NCBI GenBank assembly: GCA_902826835.1
Contig: CADEGH010000001.1
Coordinates: 186,001 to 250,000 of the forward strand
Origin: an uncultured bacterium
GTDB taxonomy: Bacteria; Planctomycetota; GCA-002687715
DNA: 64,000 nucleotides
Reading direction: 5' to 3'
Shown one piece after another: positions 7,820-15,776 of the stretch. The notes under the pieces were generated by a model. It was not told the DNA's origin, ran no database searches, and saw only the letters and a program-made list of their open reading frames with translations. Every line of letters begins with the position of its first letter. The stretch's first letter is position 1. The position numbers and the translations under genes were made by a program.

Positions 7820-9111
7820 CGGCGGATCTTTGCCCCGAGGGATCGCAACCGGTCATCAATGCGCTCGTAACCCCGATCGATCTGCTGCGCGTTCATGATG
7901 ACCGAGGTGCCCTCGGCCGTGAGCGCCGCGATCAGGAGCGCCATTCCCGCCCGGATGTCGGGAGATGCGATCGTCTGTGCATGGAGCCGGCTCGGCCCCA
8001 CCACGAGCGCCCGGTGGGGGTCGCAGAGCACGATGCGAGCGCCCATCGAGACCAATCGATCCACGAAGAAGAGTCGACTCTCGAACATTTTTTCGTGGAT
8101 GAGCACCGTCCCTTTGGCCTTGGTCGCGAGCACGAGCGCGATCGAGGTGAGATCGGCGGGAAACCCCGGCCATGGCGAGTCATCGACCTTGGGAATCGCT
8201 CCGTCGAAATCCTCCTGGATGACCAGGTCCTGGGTCGGCGGGACGTAGAGGTCGTGCCCTCGGAGCTCCGTCGCGACTCCCAGTCGTGCGAAGACCATCC
8301 GGATCATCCGCAAGTCGTCCGCCACGACATCGCGAACGAGCATCTCGCCGCCGGTCATCGCGGCGAGCGCGACGAAAGAGCCGATTTCGATGTGGTCCGG
8401 ACCGATCCGGTGGCTCGCGGGTCGCAAATCGGACACACCCTCCACCTCCAAGACATTCGTGCCGATCCCGCCGACTCGCGCGCCCATAGCGTTCAGAAGG
8501 CGACATAGGCCTTGCACGTGAGGCTCTGAGGCTGCGTTCATGATGCGCGTTCGCCCGTCGGCCACCGCGGCGGCCATCACCGCGTTTTCGGTGGCCATCA
8601 CGCTGGCCTCGTCCAAGAACACGTCGGTGCCGCGGAAACGTCCGCTCAGGGTCATCACGACCTCGGCTTCGGTCGTGACAATCTCCGCCCCCAGGGTGCG
8701 CAGGGCCAAGAGGTGGGTGTCGAGCCGACGTCGCCCGATGCGGTCTCCGCCCGGCCTCGGCAAAGCGGCTCGTCCCGTGCGGTGAAGCAGACCGGGCGCG
8801 AGGAGGAAAGAGCCTCGAATCGCGCTCGACAACGCGCGGTCGGGATCCCGGTGCGAAAGATCCGCGGCGTCGACCAAGACCGTGTTGTTGTCCGAAAACG
8901 ACACCCGAACGCCGAGCCGCGTCATCAGCTCGAGCATCGCGGAAACGTCGCGAATGCGCGGCAGGTTTTGCAGGGAGATCGGACCGGGCAAGAGCAGAGT
9001 CGCCGCCAGCACTGGCAGCGCTTCGTTCTTGTTGCCCGCCGGAGTGACGACCCCTCCGATCGGCTCGCCCCCTTCGACGACGAATCGCTCACTCGTCACG
9101 TCTTGAGCCAT
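7816..9111 (-). CDS. murA: UDP-N-acetylglucosamine 1-carboxyvinyltransferase MurA with Asp in place of the catalytic-loop Cys
   Basis: Catalyses the first committed step of peptidoglycan synthesis, moving enolpyruvate from PEP to UDP-GlcNAc. The 431-residue protein has the substrate Lys-Asn pair in 'AGNKNEALP' (K28, N29), '[15 protein letters not shown]' (the catalytic Asp region) and '[13 protein letters not shown]' (conserved Arg). The mobile loop reads '[14 protein letters not shown]', so the position of E. coli Cys115, the residue alkylated by fosfomycin, is Asp123. Known Asp-type MurA enzymes (Chlamydia, Mycobacterium) are active and fosfomycin-resistant; the same is expected here. The ATG at 9111 is preferred over a 14-codon extension. 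Confidence 0.92.
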   Translation of the reverse strand: MAQDVTSERFVVEGGEPIGGVVTPAGNKNEALPVLAATLLLPGPISLQNLPRIRDVSAMLELMTRLGVRVSFSDNNTVLVDAADLSHRDPDRALSSAIRGSFLLAPGLLHRTGRAALPRPGGDRIGRRRLDTHLLALRTLGAEIVTTEAEVVMTLSGRFRGTDVFLDEASVMATENAVMAAAVADGRTRIMNAASEPHVQGLCRLLNAMGARVGGIGTNVLEVEGVSDLRPASHRIGPDHIEIGSFVALAAMTGGEMLVRDVVADDLRMIRMVFARLGVATELRGHDLYVPPTQDLVIQEDFDGAIPKVDDSPWPGFPADLTSIALVLATKAKGTVLIHEKMFESRLFFVDRLVSMGARIVLCDPHRALVVGPSRLHAQTIASPDIRAGMALLIAALTAEGTSVIMNAQQIDRGYERIDDRLRSLGAKIRR

Positions 9112-9317
9112 GGCCAACACTCCCCGTTTTTCGCTGCCGTGCGAAGCCCGCACGGACTCCCGTCTCCGGATCGGGCTCCCCTACCACCGCATCGAACGGG
9201 TCCCGAGCCAGGCAGATTAGTGCACGACGACCTCGCGTCTCACCATCTTAGCGAGAAGCTCCGACGGCCGGAACGCGGGAACATCGACGACTCGCGGCCC
9301 AGCGCGGGCTTCTCGTG

Positions 9318-9830
9318 TTATGCCAGCGCGGGTTTTTGCCCTTCCAGCGCCACCTTGGCCGCACCGGCGACGTCCTGCAACTTGGCCACGATGCGACCGG
9401 TCAGGCTCGGAGCCGCGGCACGCACATCCTTGGCGAGGAGGCTCGACGACGTCACGATCCACAGGGAGTGACCGCGCGACCTCAAGCCGTTGTCGAGCGA
9501 CTTGAGCAGCGAGCCCAAGGCCTCGCCCATGAGGGAAAACGACGAGAGGTCCAGCGCGAGATCGGCCGGCGAGAACCGGCAGCGATGGACGATGTCCCGA
9601 AACGCCTTCCTGAGGTAGCGACGATCAAACACGTACATCTTCCGGCCGGGCGCGAGTTGAGCCACCCGCAACCCCTGCTCCGAACCCCAGTGCACCGGCA
9701 GGCCGGCCATGGGACTTTCGGTCAGTTTGGTGTGATCCAGGGCGCAGGCCGAGGCCTGATAGACCACCCCGTCCTTCACGACGTCCACTCGCCGAGCGAG
9801 CGGGCCGCCACACTCGAGACAAAATTCCAC
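9318..9830 (-). CDS. Zinc-ribbon protein with a STAS-like C-terminal domain, function unknown
   Basis: A 170-residue protein. It begins with 'VEFCLECGGPLARRV', then a further Cys ('ASACALDH'), suggesting a small metal-binding ribbon. The second half, 'ADLALDLSSFSLMGEALGSL' followed by 'SRGHSLWIVTSSSLL', has the alternating beta/alpha pattern of STAS (anti-sigma-factor antagonist) domains. No phosphorylatable serine can be assigned with confidence. The start is taken as GTG at 9830 because GGGAGG lies 5 bases upstream; the longer reading frame has no ribosome-binding site. It follows sucD and precedes murA in the same direction. Confidence 0.7.
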   Translation of the reverse strand: MEFCLECGGPLARRVDVVKDGVVYQASACALDHTKLTESPMAGLPVHWGSEQGLRVAQLAPGRKMYVFDRRYLRKAFRDIVHRCRFSPADLALDLSSFSLMGEALGSLLKSLDNGLRSRGHSLWIVTSSSLLAKDVRAAAPSLTGRIVAKLQDVAGAAKVALEGQKPALA

Positions 9831-9891
9831 AGAGCCTCCCAAAGCCCCACCCGGGGCTTGCGGCGGCGAGCACACACATCCCCAACCGCAG

Positions 9892-10767
9892 TTACCGCTT
9901 CATGGCGGCGATGAGCCGATCGGCGATGTCCGCCGGACTCATGGCAACGGCCACGTTCGCCCGCTCCAGCGCGGCGATCTTGTCCGAAGCCTTTCCGCTG
10001 CCCCCCGAGATGATAGCGCCCGCGTGCCCCATGCGCTTGCCGGGAGGCGCAGTTTGTCCAGCGATGAACGCCGCCACCGGCTTTTTCACCTCGCGGGCGA
10101 TGAAGGCGGCCGCTTCTTCCTCGGCCGTACCTCCGATTTCGCCGATCATGATGATGGCGTCGGTACCCGGGTCCTCATTGAAAAGCTTGAGGGCCTGCAC
10201 GTGGTTGGTCCCGACGAGGGGGTCCCCCCCGATGCCGATGCAGGTGCTCTGGCCGATGCCACGCTGAGTCAACTGCCACACCGCTTCGTAGGTCAACGTG
10301 CCCGACCGGGAGATCACCCCGATGCGGCCCGGCTTGTGGATGTACCCAGGCATGATCCCGATCTTGCAGGCTCCCGGCGTGATGATCCCGGGGCAGTTCG
10401 GGCCGATGATGCGCATCGTGCTGCCTCGCCGCTTGAGCGTGGCATAGACGTCCAGCATGTCCTTGGCGGGGATGCCTTCGGTGATGACGACGCAAAGTGG
10501 AATGCCGGCGGCGTCAGCTTCCAAGATGGCGTCCTTGGCCCCAGGAGCGGGTACGTAGATCACGGTGGCGTCCGCCCCCGTTTGCTCTCGCGCCTCCGCG
10601 ACCGAATCGAAGACCACGAGGTCGTCGACTTTGGTGCCACCTTTACCCGGCCGGATCCCTCCGACCACCTTCGTGCCGTAGGCCTGCATCTGTGCCGCGT
10701 GGAAGCGGCCCGCTTGGCCGAGCCCCTGCACCAAGACCCGCGTGTTCTGGTTGACGAGTACGCTCAT
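9892..10767 (-). CDS. sucD: Succinyl-CoA ligase, alpha subunit
   Basis: Forms succinyl-CoA synthetase with SucC, coupling succinyl-CoA cleavage to nucleoside triphosphate formation in the TCA cycle. The 291-residue protein has the CoA-binding Rossmann segment '[19 protein letters not shown]' near residue 15, '[20 protein letters not shown]' near residue 125 and '[12 protein letters not shown]'. The phospho-histidine segment '[13 protein letters not shown]' lies near residue 245. Length and motifs match the family throughout. It begins 13 bases after sucC. Confidence 0.97.
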   Translation of the reverse strand: MSVLVNQNTRVLVQGLGQAGRFHAAQMQAYGTKVVGGIRPGKGGTKVDDLVVFDSVAEAREQTGADATVIYVPAPGAKDAILEADAAGIPLCVVITEGIPAKDMLDVYATLKRRGSTMRIIGPNCPGIITPGACKIGIMPGYIHKPGRIGVISRSGTLTYEAVWQLTQRGIGQSTCIGIGGDPLVGTNHVQALKLFNEDPGTDAIIMIGEIGGTAEEEAAAFIAREVKKPVAAFIAGQTAPPGKRMGHAGAIISGGSGKASDKIAALERANVAVAMSPADIADRLIAAMKR

Positions 10768-10780
10768 GGTTGTCCCCGCC

Positions 10781-11947
10781 TCAGCCTTTTTTCGCCAGTG
10801 CCACGATCTTGTTCGCAGCGTCGGTCATATCGGTCGCGGTCACGATGGCCAGCCCCGACTCGCGCAACATTTTCCGCCCCTCTTCCACCTCGGTGCCTTC
10901 AAGGCGCACAACGAGAGGTAAGCGAAGCCCGATTTCCTTCACCGCTCCGATGACCCCGGCCGCCAACGTGGTGCAGCGGAGGATGCCCCCGAAGATGTTG
11001 ACGAGGATCCCCTTCACCTTGGGATCCGAGGTGATGAGACGGAACGCCCGCGCAACCTGGTCCTTGTTGGCGCCGCCCCCCACATCCAGGAAGTTTGCCG
11101 GCTCTCCCCCGTGCAGTTTGATGATGTCCATGGTCGCCATGGCGAGGCCGGCCCCATTGACCAAGCAACCGATGTTGCCATCGAGATTGATGTAAGAGAG
11201 ACCCGCGTCCTGGGCCTGGATCTCGGTCGGATCCTCTTCGGCCAAGTCGCGCATCTCGACCACGTCCGGATGTCGGAAGAGGGCGTTCGAGTCGAAGTTG
11301 ATCTTGCCATCGAGGGCGAGCAGTCCGCCACCCTCGGTCACGATGAGGGGGTTGATCTCGGCGATGCTGCAGTCTTTGTCCAGGTAAAGCCGGCAGAGTT
11401 TCTGGAGGAACTGGGTGGCCGTCTCCCACTGGTCACTCGCCAGACCAAGGGCCTTGGCGAGGCGCCGCCCCTGGTAGGAGTGGAGCCCGTCGATCGGATC
11501 GATCGGCTCGCGGAGAATCTTCTCGGGCGACTTGGCGGCGACCTCCTCGATCTCCATCCCGCCTTCGGTCGAGACCATGAGCACCGGCGCCCCCACGGCC
11601 CGGTCCAGAGCCAAGCCAGCATAGAGCTCGCGGACGATCTTTTGGCCCTGCTCGACCAGGAGAGTCTTCACAGGCTGACCCGCCGGCCCCGTCTGATGAG
11701 TCACGAGCGGCTTCGCAAGGATGGTCCGGGCGGCCGTCGCGGCTTCTTCCGCACTGCGAACGAGCTTGACGCCGCCGCCCTTGCCCCGGCCTCCCGCGTG
11801 GATCTGGGCCTTGACCACCGCCACCGGGGACTTGAGGTCCCGGTAGGCGGCAGCCGCCTCTTCCGGGGTTGAGACCACGCGCCCCTCGGGAGTGGGAACT
11901 CCATAGGCGCGAAACAGAGCCTTGGCCTGGTACTCGTGAATCTTCAT
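10781..11947 (-). CDS. sucC: Succinyl-CoA ligase [ADP/GDP-forming], beta subunit
   Basis: ATP-grasp subunit of succinyl-CoA synthetase. It begins '[20 protein letters not shown]', the near-invariant SucC start, and is 388 residues long, as usual. The nucleotide-binding segment '[19 protein letters not shown]' lies near residue 45, '[19 protein letters not shown]' near residue 195 and '[18 protein letters not shown]' near residue 320. The reading frame continues upstream to 12340, but only as the opposite frame of pyruvate kinase, so the ATG at 11947 is clear. It forms an operon with sucD. Confidence 0.97.
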   Translation of the reverse strand: MKIHEYQAKALFRAYGVPTPEGRVVSTPEEAAAAYRDLKSPVAVVKAQIHAGGRGKGGGVKLVRSAEEAATAARTILAKPLVTHQTGPAGQPVKTLLVEQGQKIVRELYAGLALDRAVGAPVLMVSTEGGMEIEEVAAKSPEKILREPIDPIDGLHSYQGRRLAKALGLASDQWETATQFLQKLCRLYLDKDCSIAEINPLIVTEGGGLLALDGKINFDSNALFRHPDVVEMRDLAEEDPTEIQAQDAGLSYINLDGNIGCLVNGAGLAMATMDIIKLHGGEPANFLDVGGGANKDQVARAFRLITSDPKVKGILVNIFGGILRCTTLAAGVIGAVKEIGLRLPLVVRLEGTEVEEGRKMLRESGLAIVTATDMTDAANKIVALAKKG

Positions 11948-12015
11948 GCCGAACCTGCTCCTGCCCGCAGTCGACTCAACGGCCGCGCGGGCGGCGCATG
12001 CTACGGCAGCGCTCG

Positions 12016-13587
12016 CTACGCGCCAATGTCGGCGAAGGACACCCCGGTCGACTCGTCCTCGTCGGCGTCGGTCGGCGCGCTTTGCCCCCCGATCCGGACC
12101 AAGCGTTTTCTGGTTTCGGGATCTTCGGACAAGTCGGCTGACCCCACTCGGTAGATCTTGATGGTGTTGGCCCCCGACCCCTTGGTCAAAGACCCGGTCA
12201 AGACCACGACGACGTCGTCCAAATGAACCGCCCGATCCTGCCGCAACTTCGTGAGGGCGTTGATGTACAGCTCGTCCAAGGTGTCGGCCTTGGCGATGAG
12301 CACCGGCCGGACGCCCCAGCACAGCGCGAGCCTCTGCCAAGTCTCGATCTCATGCGTGCAGGCGTACATCCCCGTGCGCGGGCGCCAAGCGGAGACATGG
12401 AACGCGGTCCAGCCGCTCGTCGAGAACGGAATCACCGCCCGAGCGCCCACGTCCTCGGCGGCCACGCAAGCGGCGCGAATCGCAGCATCGGCCACACCGT
12501 CCCCGCGCGGCCGCTGAAAGTGGGACATTTGCTCCCGATAAAACTCGCTCTCCTCGGCATTGAGGGCGATCTTGCGCATGGTCTCGACGGTGAGGGCCGG
12601 GAAGTGACCGACCGCGGTCTCCTGGGAGAGCATGACCACGTCGGTCCCGTCGCAAATCGCGTTGGCCACGTCGCTGGCCTCGGCTCGGGTCGGGCTCGGA
12701 TTATAGGTCATGCTGTCGAGCATTTGCGTCGCGGTGATGACCAACTTGCTGCGACGCCGCGCGGTCGCGATGATCCGCTTCTGGATCATGGGCAAGGCCT
12801 CGGGCCCGATTTCGACTCCGAGGTCTCCGCGCGCGACCATGATCCCGTCGCTGATTTCGAGGATCTCTTCCAGGTTCTCCACCGCCAATGGCTTCTCGAT
12901 TTTGGCGACGACGGGAGTCGTCCGGCCGGCCCGGGCGATGCGGCTCTTCAGGTCGGCCACATCCTTCGCTTCCTGCACGAAGCTGAGAGCTATGTAGTCG
13001 ACCGCGTTGTCCAGCGCAAAGCGGAGATCGGCTTCGTCTTTCTCGGTGATCGAGGGAAGACTCACCCGACGCCCAGGCACGTTCATGCCTTTGTGCGAGC
13101 CGAGAGATCCACCGTGAAGAACGACGCAGACGAGTTCCCGGCCCTCGATGCGGCGGACCGAGAGGGCCATTTTGCCATCGTCGAGGAGAAGGCGATCCCC
13201 TACCATCACGTCTTCGACGAGACGGGTGTGTGAAACGGCAATTCGCCGCGGCGCAGAGGCCGGGAAATCGGGAGAGACTCGGATTTCCTCTCCGGTGGTG
13301 AGCAACACCGGCGCCCCGCCGTGATTCCGACCGGTGCGCAGCTTGGGACCACACAAATCACCGAGGATGGCGAGTGGTCGGCCGATCTCCTCGGAAACCG
13401 CCCGAATGTGGCGGATGACTCCAAAGAGGATCTCGTGGTCGCCGTGGGAGAAGTTGAGGCGAAACCCGGAGGCCCCGGCTTCGGCGAGGGCACGGATCGT
13501 CGGTGGTGCCCAGGATGAAGGTCCCAGCGTGGCGAGAATGCGCGTGCGTGGGGACTGGAAGAAATCGGTTTTTTGAGAGTGACTCAC
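12016..13587 (-). CDS. pyk: Pyruvate kinase
   Basis: Converts PEP and ADP to pyruvate and ATP. The protein (about 523 residues) has '[15 protein letters not shown]', '[13 protein letters not shown]', the catalytic-lysine segment '[14 protein letters not shown]' and the Mg-binding '[14 protein letters not shown]'. It also has '[11 protein letters not shown]' and '[19 protein letters not shown]', where SQETA replaces the more usual SGETA. An acidic tail ('DADEDESTG') follows the regulatory domain. No ATG precedes the core; GTG at 13587 gives the most natural N-terminus, with another GTG at 13641, and neither has a good ribosome-binding site. Confidence 0.95.
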   Translation of the reverse strand: MSHSQKTDFFQSPRTRILATLGPSSWAPPTIRALAEAGASGFRLNFSHGDHEILFGVIRHIRAVSEEIGRPLAILGDLCGPKLRTGRNHGGAPVLLTTGEEIRVSPDFPASAPRRIAVSHTRLVEDVMVGDRLLLDDGKMALSVRRIEGRELVCVVLHGGSLGSHKGMNVPGRRVSLPSITEKDEADLRFALDNAVDYIALSFVQEAKDVADLKSRIARAGRTTPVVAKIEKPLAVENLEEILEISDGIMVARGDLGVEIGPEALPMIQKRIIATARRRSKLVITATQMLDSMTYNPSPTRAEASDVANAICDGTDVVMLSQETAVGHFPALTVETMRKIALNAEESEFYREQMSHFQRPRGDGVADAAIRAACVAAEDVGARAVIPFSTSGWTAFHVSAWRPRTGMYACTHEIETWQRLALCWGVRPVLIAKADTLDELYINALTKLRQDRAVHLDDVVVVLTGSLTKGSGANTIKIYRVGSADLSEDPETRKRLVRIGGQSAPTDADEDESTGVSFADIGA

Positions 13588-13659
13588 GGGCGGGCTTTGC
13601 TCTGGCGAGGGCCGGACTCTACCAGCGCGCGTACGTTCCACGACGCCCGGAACTCGTGA

Positions 13660-14736
13660 TCAGGAATTCAGCACGCGCTCTCGATTGGCTTCCCACCACC
13701 GTTCCCACTCTTTCACTCGCGATTCCCGCTCGTGGGCCGGTGCGTCCGGTTCGAAGTCGACGGCGGCCCCAGCCAGGAGATCCAGCGCCCGCTTCGCGGC
13801 CTTGCGCACGAACGGGTCGCGATCTCTCAGGACCGCGATCAAATGAGGGACCGAAGTCGGAAGGCCGACTTTCTTCAGATGGTCGACGGCCGCCACCCGC
13901 ACCAGTTCTTCCGGGTCGCTGAGCATGCCCTCGAGCGCCTTCGCTACTTTCGGTCCGCTGTACTTACCCAGGTCGATGATGGCCGCGTAGCGCTCGGCGG
14001 TGTCCGGACTGCTGAGCTTCGCGAGCAGGGCTCCGACTTCCCGATCTTCGAGGGCTTCCCGATCCAAGGCTGGACTCGGCGAATCCGAAGGCGAAGTTTC
14101 TTTGGCCACCGGAACGACTTCGGCGGGACGTGCGGTCGCGAGCTCGGAGAGAATCTTGATCCGTTCTTCCAGGCTGCGGATCAGCATCTTCTCAGCGTCG
14201 AACTCGGCTTGATGCTCCTTCAGGCTGGCCTGCAAGGAGTGCACTTCGGCAGAAATCCGCTCATCAAGGCCCTTGGCGGCGGACCTGCATTCCTGCCCCT
14301 GGTCCTCGTGGTGTGAAGCCTCGCGGCGATCCAGGGTGGTGAGGTGGTTTCCGTACTCCCGGCTCGTCCGCTCGAGTTCAGACCGCAGGAGCTCGATCTG
14401 TTTGGTCACCGACTCCCGCCAGACCAAGGCGCTTTCGCGCTCGCTCCGGAGATCCGCGAGGCTGTCCTCGGCCGAGGTGAGTTTGAGCTCGACCTGGTGA
14501 GTCCGGCGCTCCATTTCGGAGACGATTTGGCTTCCAAAACCAAAGAGGGCCAGTCCCAACGCAAAGATCAATCCGAGAAGCAGGTAGGACATACCCGAGC
14601 CCGCCATCGCCTGCTTCTCGGGCTTGGGCGCGCACTTGGGACAGAAGATCCTCCCCCCTTCGATCGTGATGCGATCGGTGTTGATGTCTTTGAGGGGAAT
14701 ACTCTCGTTGCAGATGTCGCAGAAATAGATCTTCAC
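13660..14736 (-). CDS. Zinc-ribbon, single-TM, coiled-coil protein with C-terminal HEAT repeats
   Basis: A 358-residue protein of unknown function. It starts with a CxxC...CxxC zinc ribbon ('FCDICN', 'IFCPKCAP'), then one transmembrane helix at about residues 49-68 ('YLLLGLIFALGLALFGFG'). About 130 residues of coiled coil follow (72-200), then HEAT repeats from residue 235 ('AALEGMLSD'-type helices such as 'VRVAAVDHLKKVGLPTSVPH'). It ends with 'VKEWERWWEANRE', a W-x-x-W-W box also seen at the end of the proteins at 14967 and 40435. A membrane-tethered scaffold is likely; no enzyme motif is present. Confidence 0.8.
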   Translation of the reverse strand: MKIYFCDICNESIPLKDINTDRITIEGGRIFCPKCAPKPEKQAMAGSGMSYLLLGLIFALGLALFGFGSQIVSEMERRTHQVELKLTSAEDSLADLRSERESALVWRESVTKQIELLRSELERTSREYGNHLTTLDRREASHHEDQGQECRSAAKGLDERISAEVHSLQASLKEHQAEFDAEKMLIRSLEERIKILSELATARPAEVVPVAKETSPSDSPSPALDREALEDREVGALLAKLSSPDTAERYAAIIDLGKYSGPKVAKALEGMLSDPEELVRVAAVDHLKKVGLPTSVPHLIAVLRDRDPFVRKAAKRALDLLAGAAVDFEPDAPAHERESRVKEWERWWEANRERVLNS

Positions 14737-14830
14737 GGGCGGATCTCCCTGTGGGCACCAGGGCCTTGTGAGAGGGTCGTAGCCCCCGTTGATTCAACGG
14801 ATCCAGGAGCCGCCCGTGAGACCGCGGTGG

Positions 14831-14941
14831 CTATTTGGGGGGGCCTCCCCGGCGGTGGGCACGGATGGAGGCCACATAGAACCAGGCGACGAGCAGGGCG
14901 CTGGCTCCCCAAAAAATGGAGAGGATCGTGATCCAAGACAT
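14831..14941 (-). CDS. 36-residue single-pass membrane protein (small ORF)
   Basis: A short frame, 'MSWITILSIFWGASALLVAW' followed by 'FYVASIRAHRRGGPPK', encodes one transmembrane helix and a basic C-terminal tail. It fits the gap between the two HEAT-repeat genes in the same direction and obeys the positive-inside rule with a cytoplasmic C-terminus. No good ribosome-binding site is visible and I recognise no family. The coding assignment rests on hydrophobicity, a clean start and stop, and its position. Confidence 0.45.
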   Translation of the reverse strand: MSWITILSIFWGASALLVAWFYVASIRAHRRGGPPK

Positions 14942-14966
14942 AGGCGAGGTCGCGAGCACCCTCAGT

Positions 14967-15578
14967 CTAACCCTGGGGCGACGAGGTGCCGCGGTAGATC
15001 ATCGCCGAACGGCGGGATGACCACCAGTCCTGCCATCGGCCGATTGCGGCCGCCCGCTCACTTTCTGGAGCGTTGAAGTCATAGCCGAAGTCCTGCTTGG
15101 TGGAGGACTTGAGGGCTTCGATCGCCTTGTAGCGGAGCCGCTTGTCCTCGGAGTCTAGGAACGCCACCAACGTGGGCACCGCGCTTTGATCTCCAAGCTG
15201 CAGGCTCGCCGCCGCGGCTTCGTAGCGGACTGCCTCATCCCGATCCTTGAGATGGGCGGAGACCGCCGCATGCGACTCCGGCGACGGGATGTAGCCAAGG
15301 ATGTAGAGCAGGGTGGCTTTGGTGCGCGAATCCGACTCCGGCAGAGCCGCCAGAACGGGGCTCAGGGCCAGTTCCTTGTAGGCGATGATCGACTCGACCT
15401 CGGCCAAGAGCTCCCTTCCGTGCACATAGCGGAGGCGCTGCAGCCGCTTGGCCACCGCGTCCTCCGCCATCTCTACCGGTCCCTTGGCTTCGGGATTCTT
15501 GCCGGTCGAGACTTCCCCACCTTCCGTGACGCAGCCCACCAGCAAGGTGAGCACGAGGCAACCCATTGTCTTCCGCAT
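14967..15578 (-). CDS. HEAT-repeat lipoprotein
   Basis: A 203-residue predicted lipoprotein: signal 'MRKTMGCLVLTLLVGC' with lipobox LVGC, so processed by the LspA encoded elsewhere in the window. The mature part has HEAT repeats ('HLKDRDEAVRYEAAAASLQL', 'LVAFLDSEDKRLRYKAIEAL') and ends 'AAAIGRWQDWWSSRRS', the same W-x-x-W-W box as the protein at 13660. The two genes are close, in the same direction, and look like members of one local family acting in the envelope. Function unknown. Confidence 0.8.
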   Translation of the reverse strand: MRKTMGCLVLTLLVGCVTEGGEVSTGKNPEAKGPVEMAEDAVAKRLQRLRYVHGRELLAEVESIIAYKELALSPVLAALPESDSRTKATLLYILGYIPSPESHAAVSAHLKDRDEAVRYEAAAASLQLGDQSAVPTLVAFLDSEDKRLRYKAIEALKSSTKQDFGYDFNAPESERAAAIGRWQDWWSSRRSAMIYRGTSSPQG

Positions 15579-15776
15579 CGGACTTCCCTCGACTGAAAAC
15601 CGAGACTTTCGATTCCCTTTTCGAGGGAACTATCGGCAGGAGGTCCAGGGGTACCTTCTGAAAAATCCGCGCGGCCCGGCAATATTGGGCACTTAGTTTT
15701 TTTTGCTTTGCGCCGGGCTATCGACATGAATCCGCCCGACACCGCCACCGGGAGACCACTCCACAGCCCCAGCCAG

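Noticed and set aside
15687..15704. Run of eight T on the plus strand that could be a terminator tail
   Set aside because: No adequate hairpin directly precedes it and no plus-strand gene ends there; read instead as an A-tract on the minus strand.
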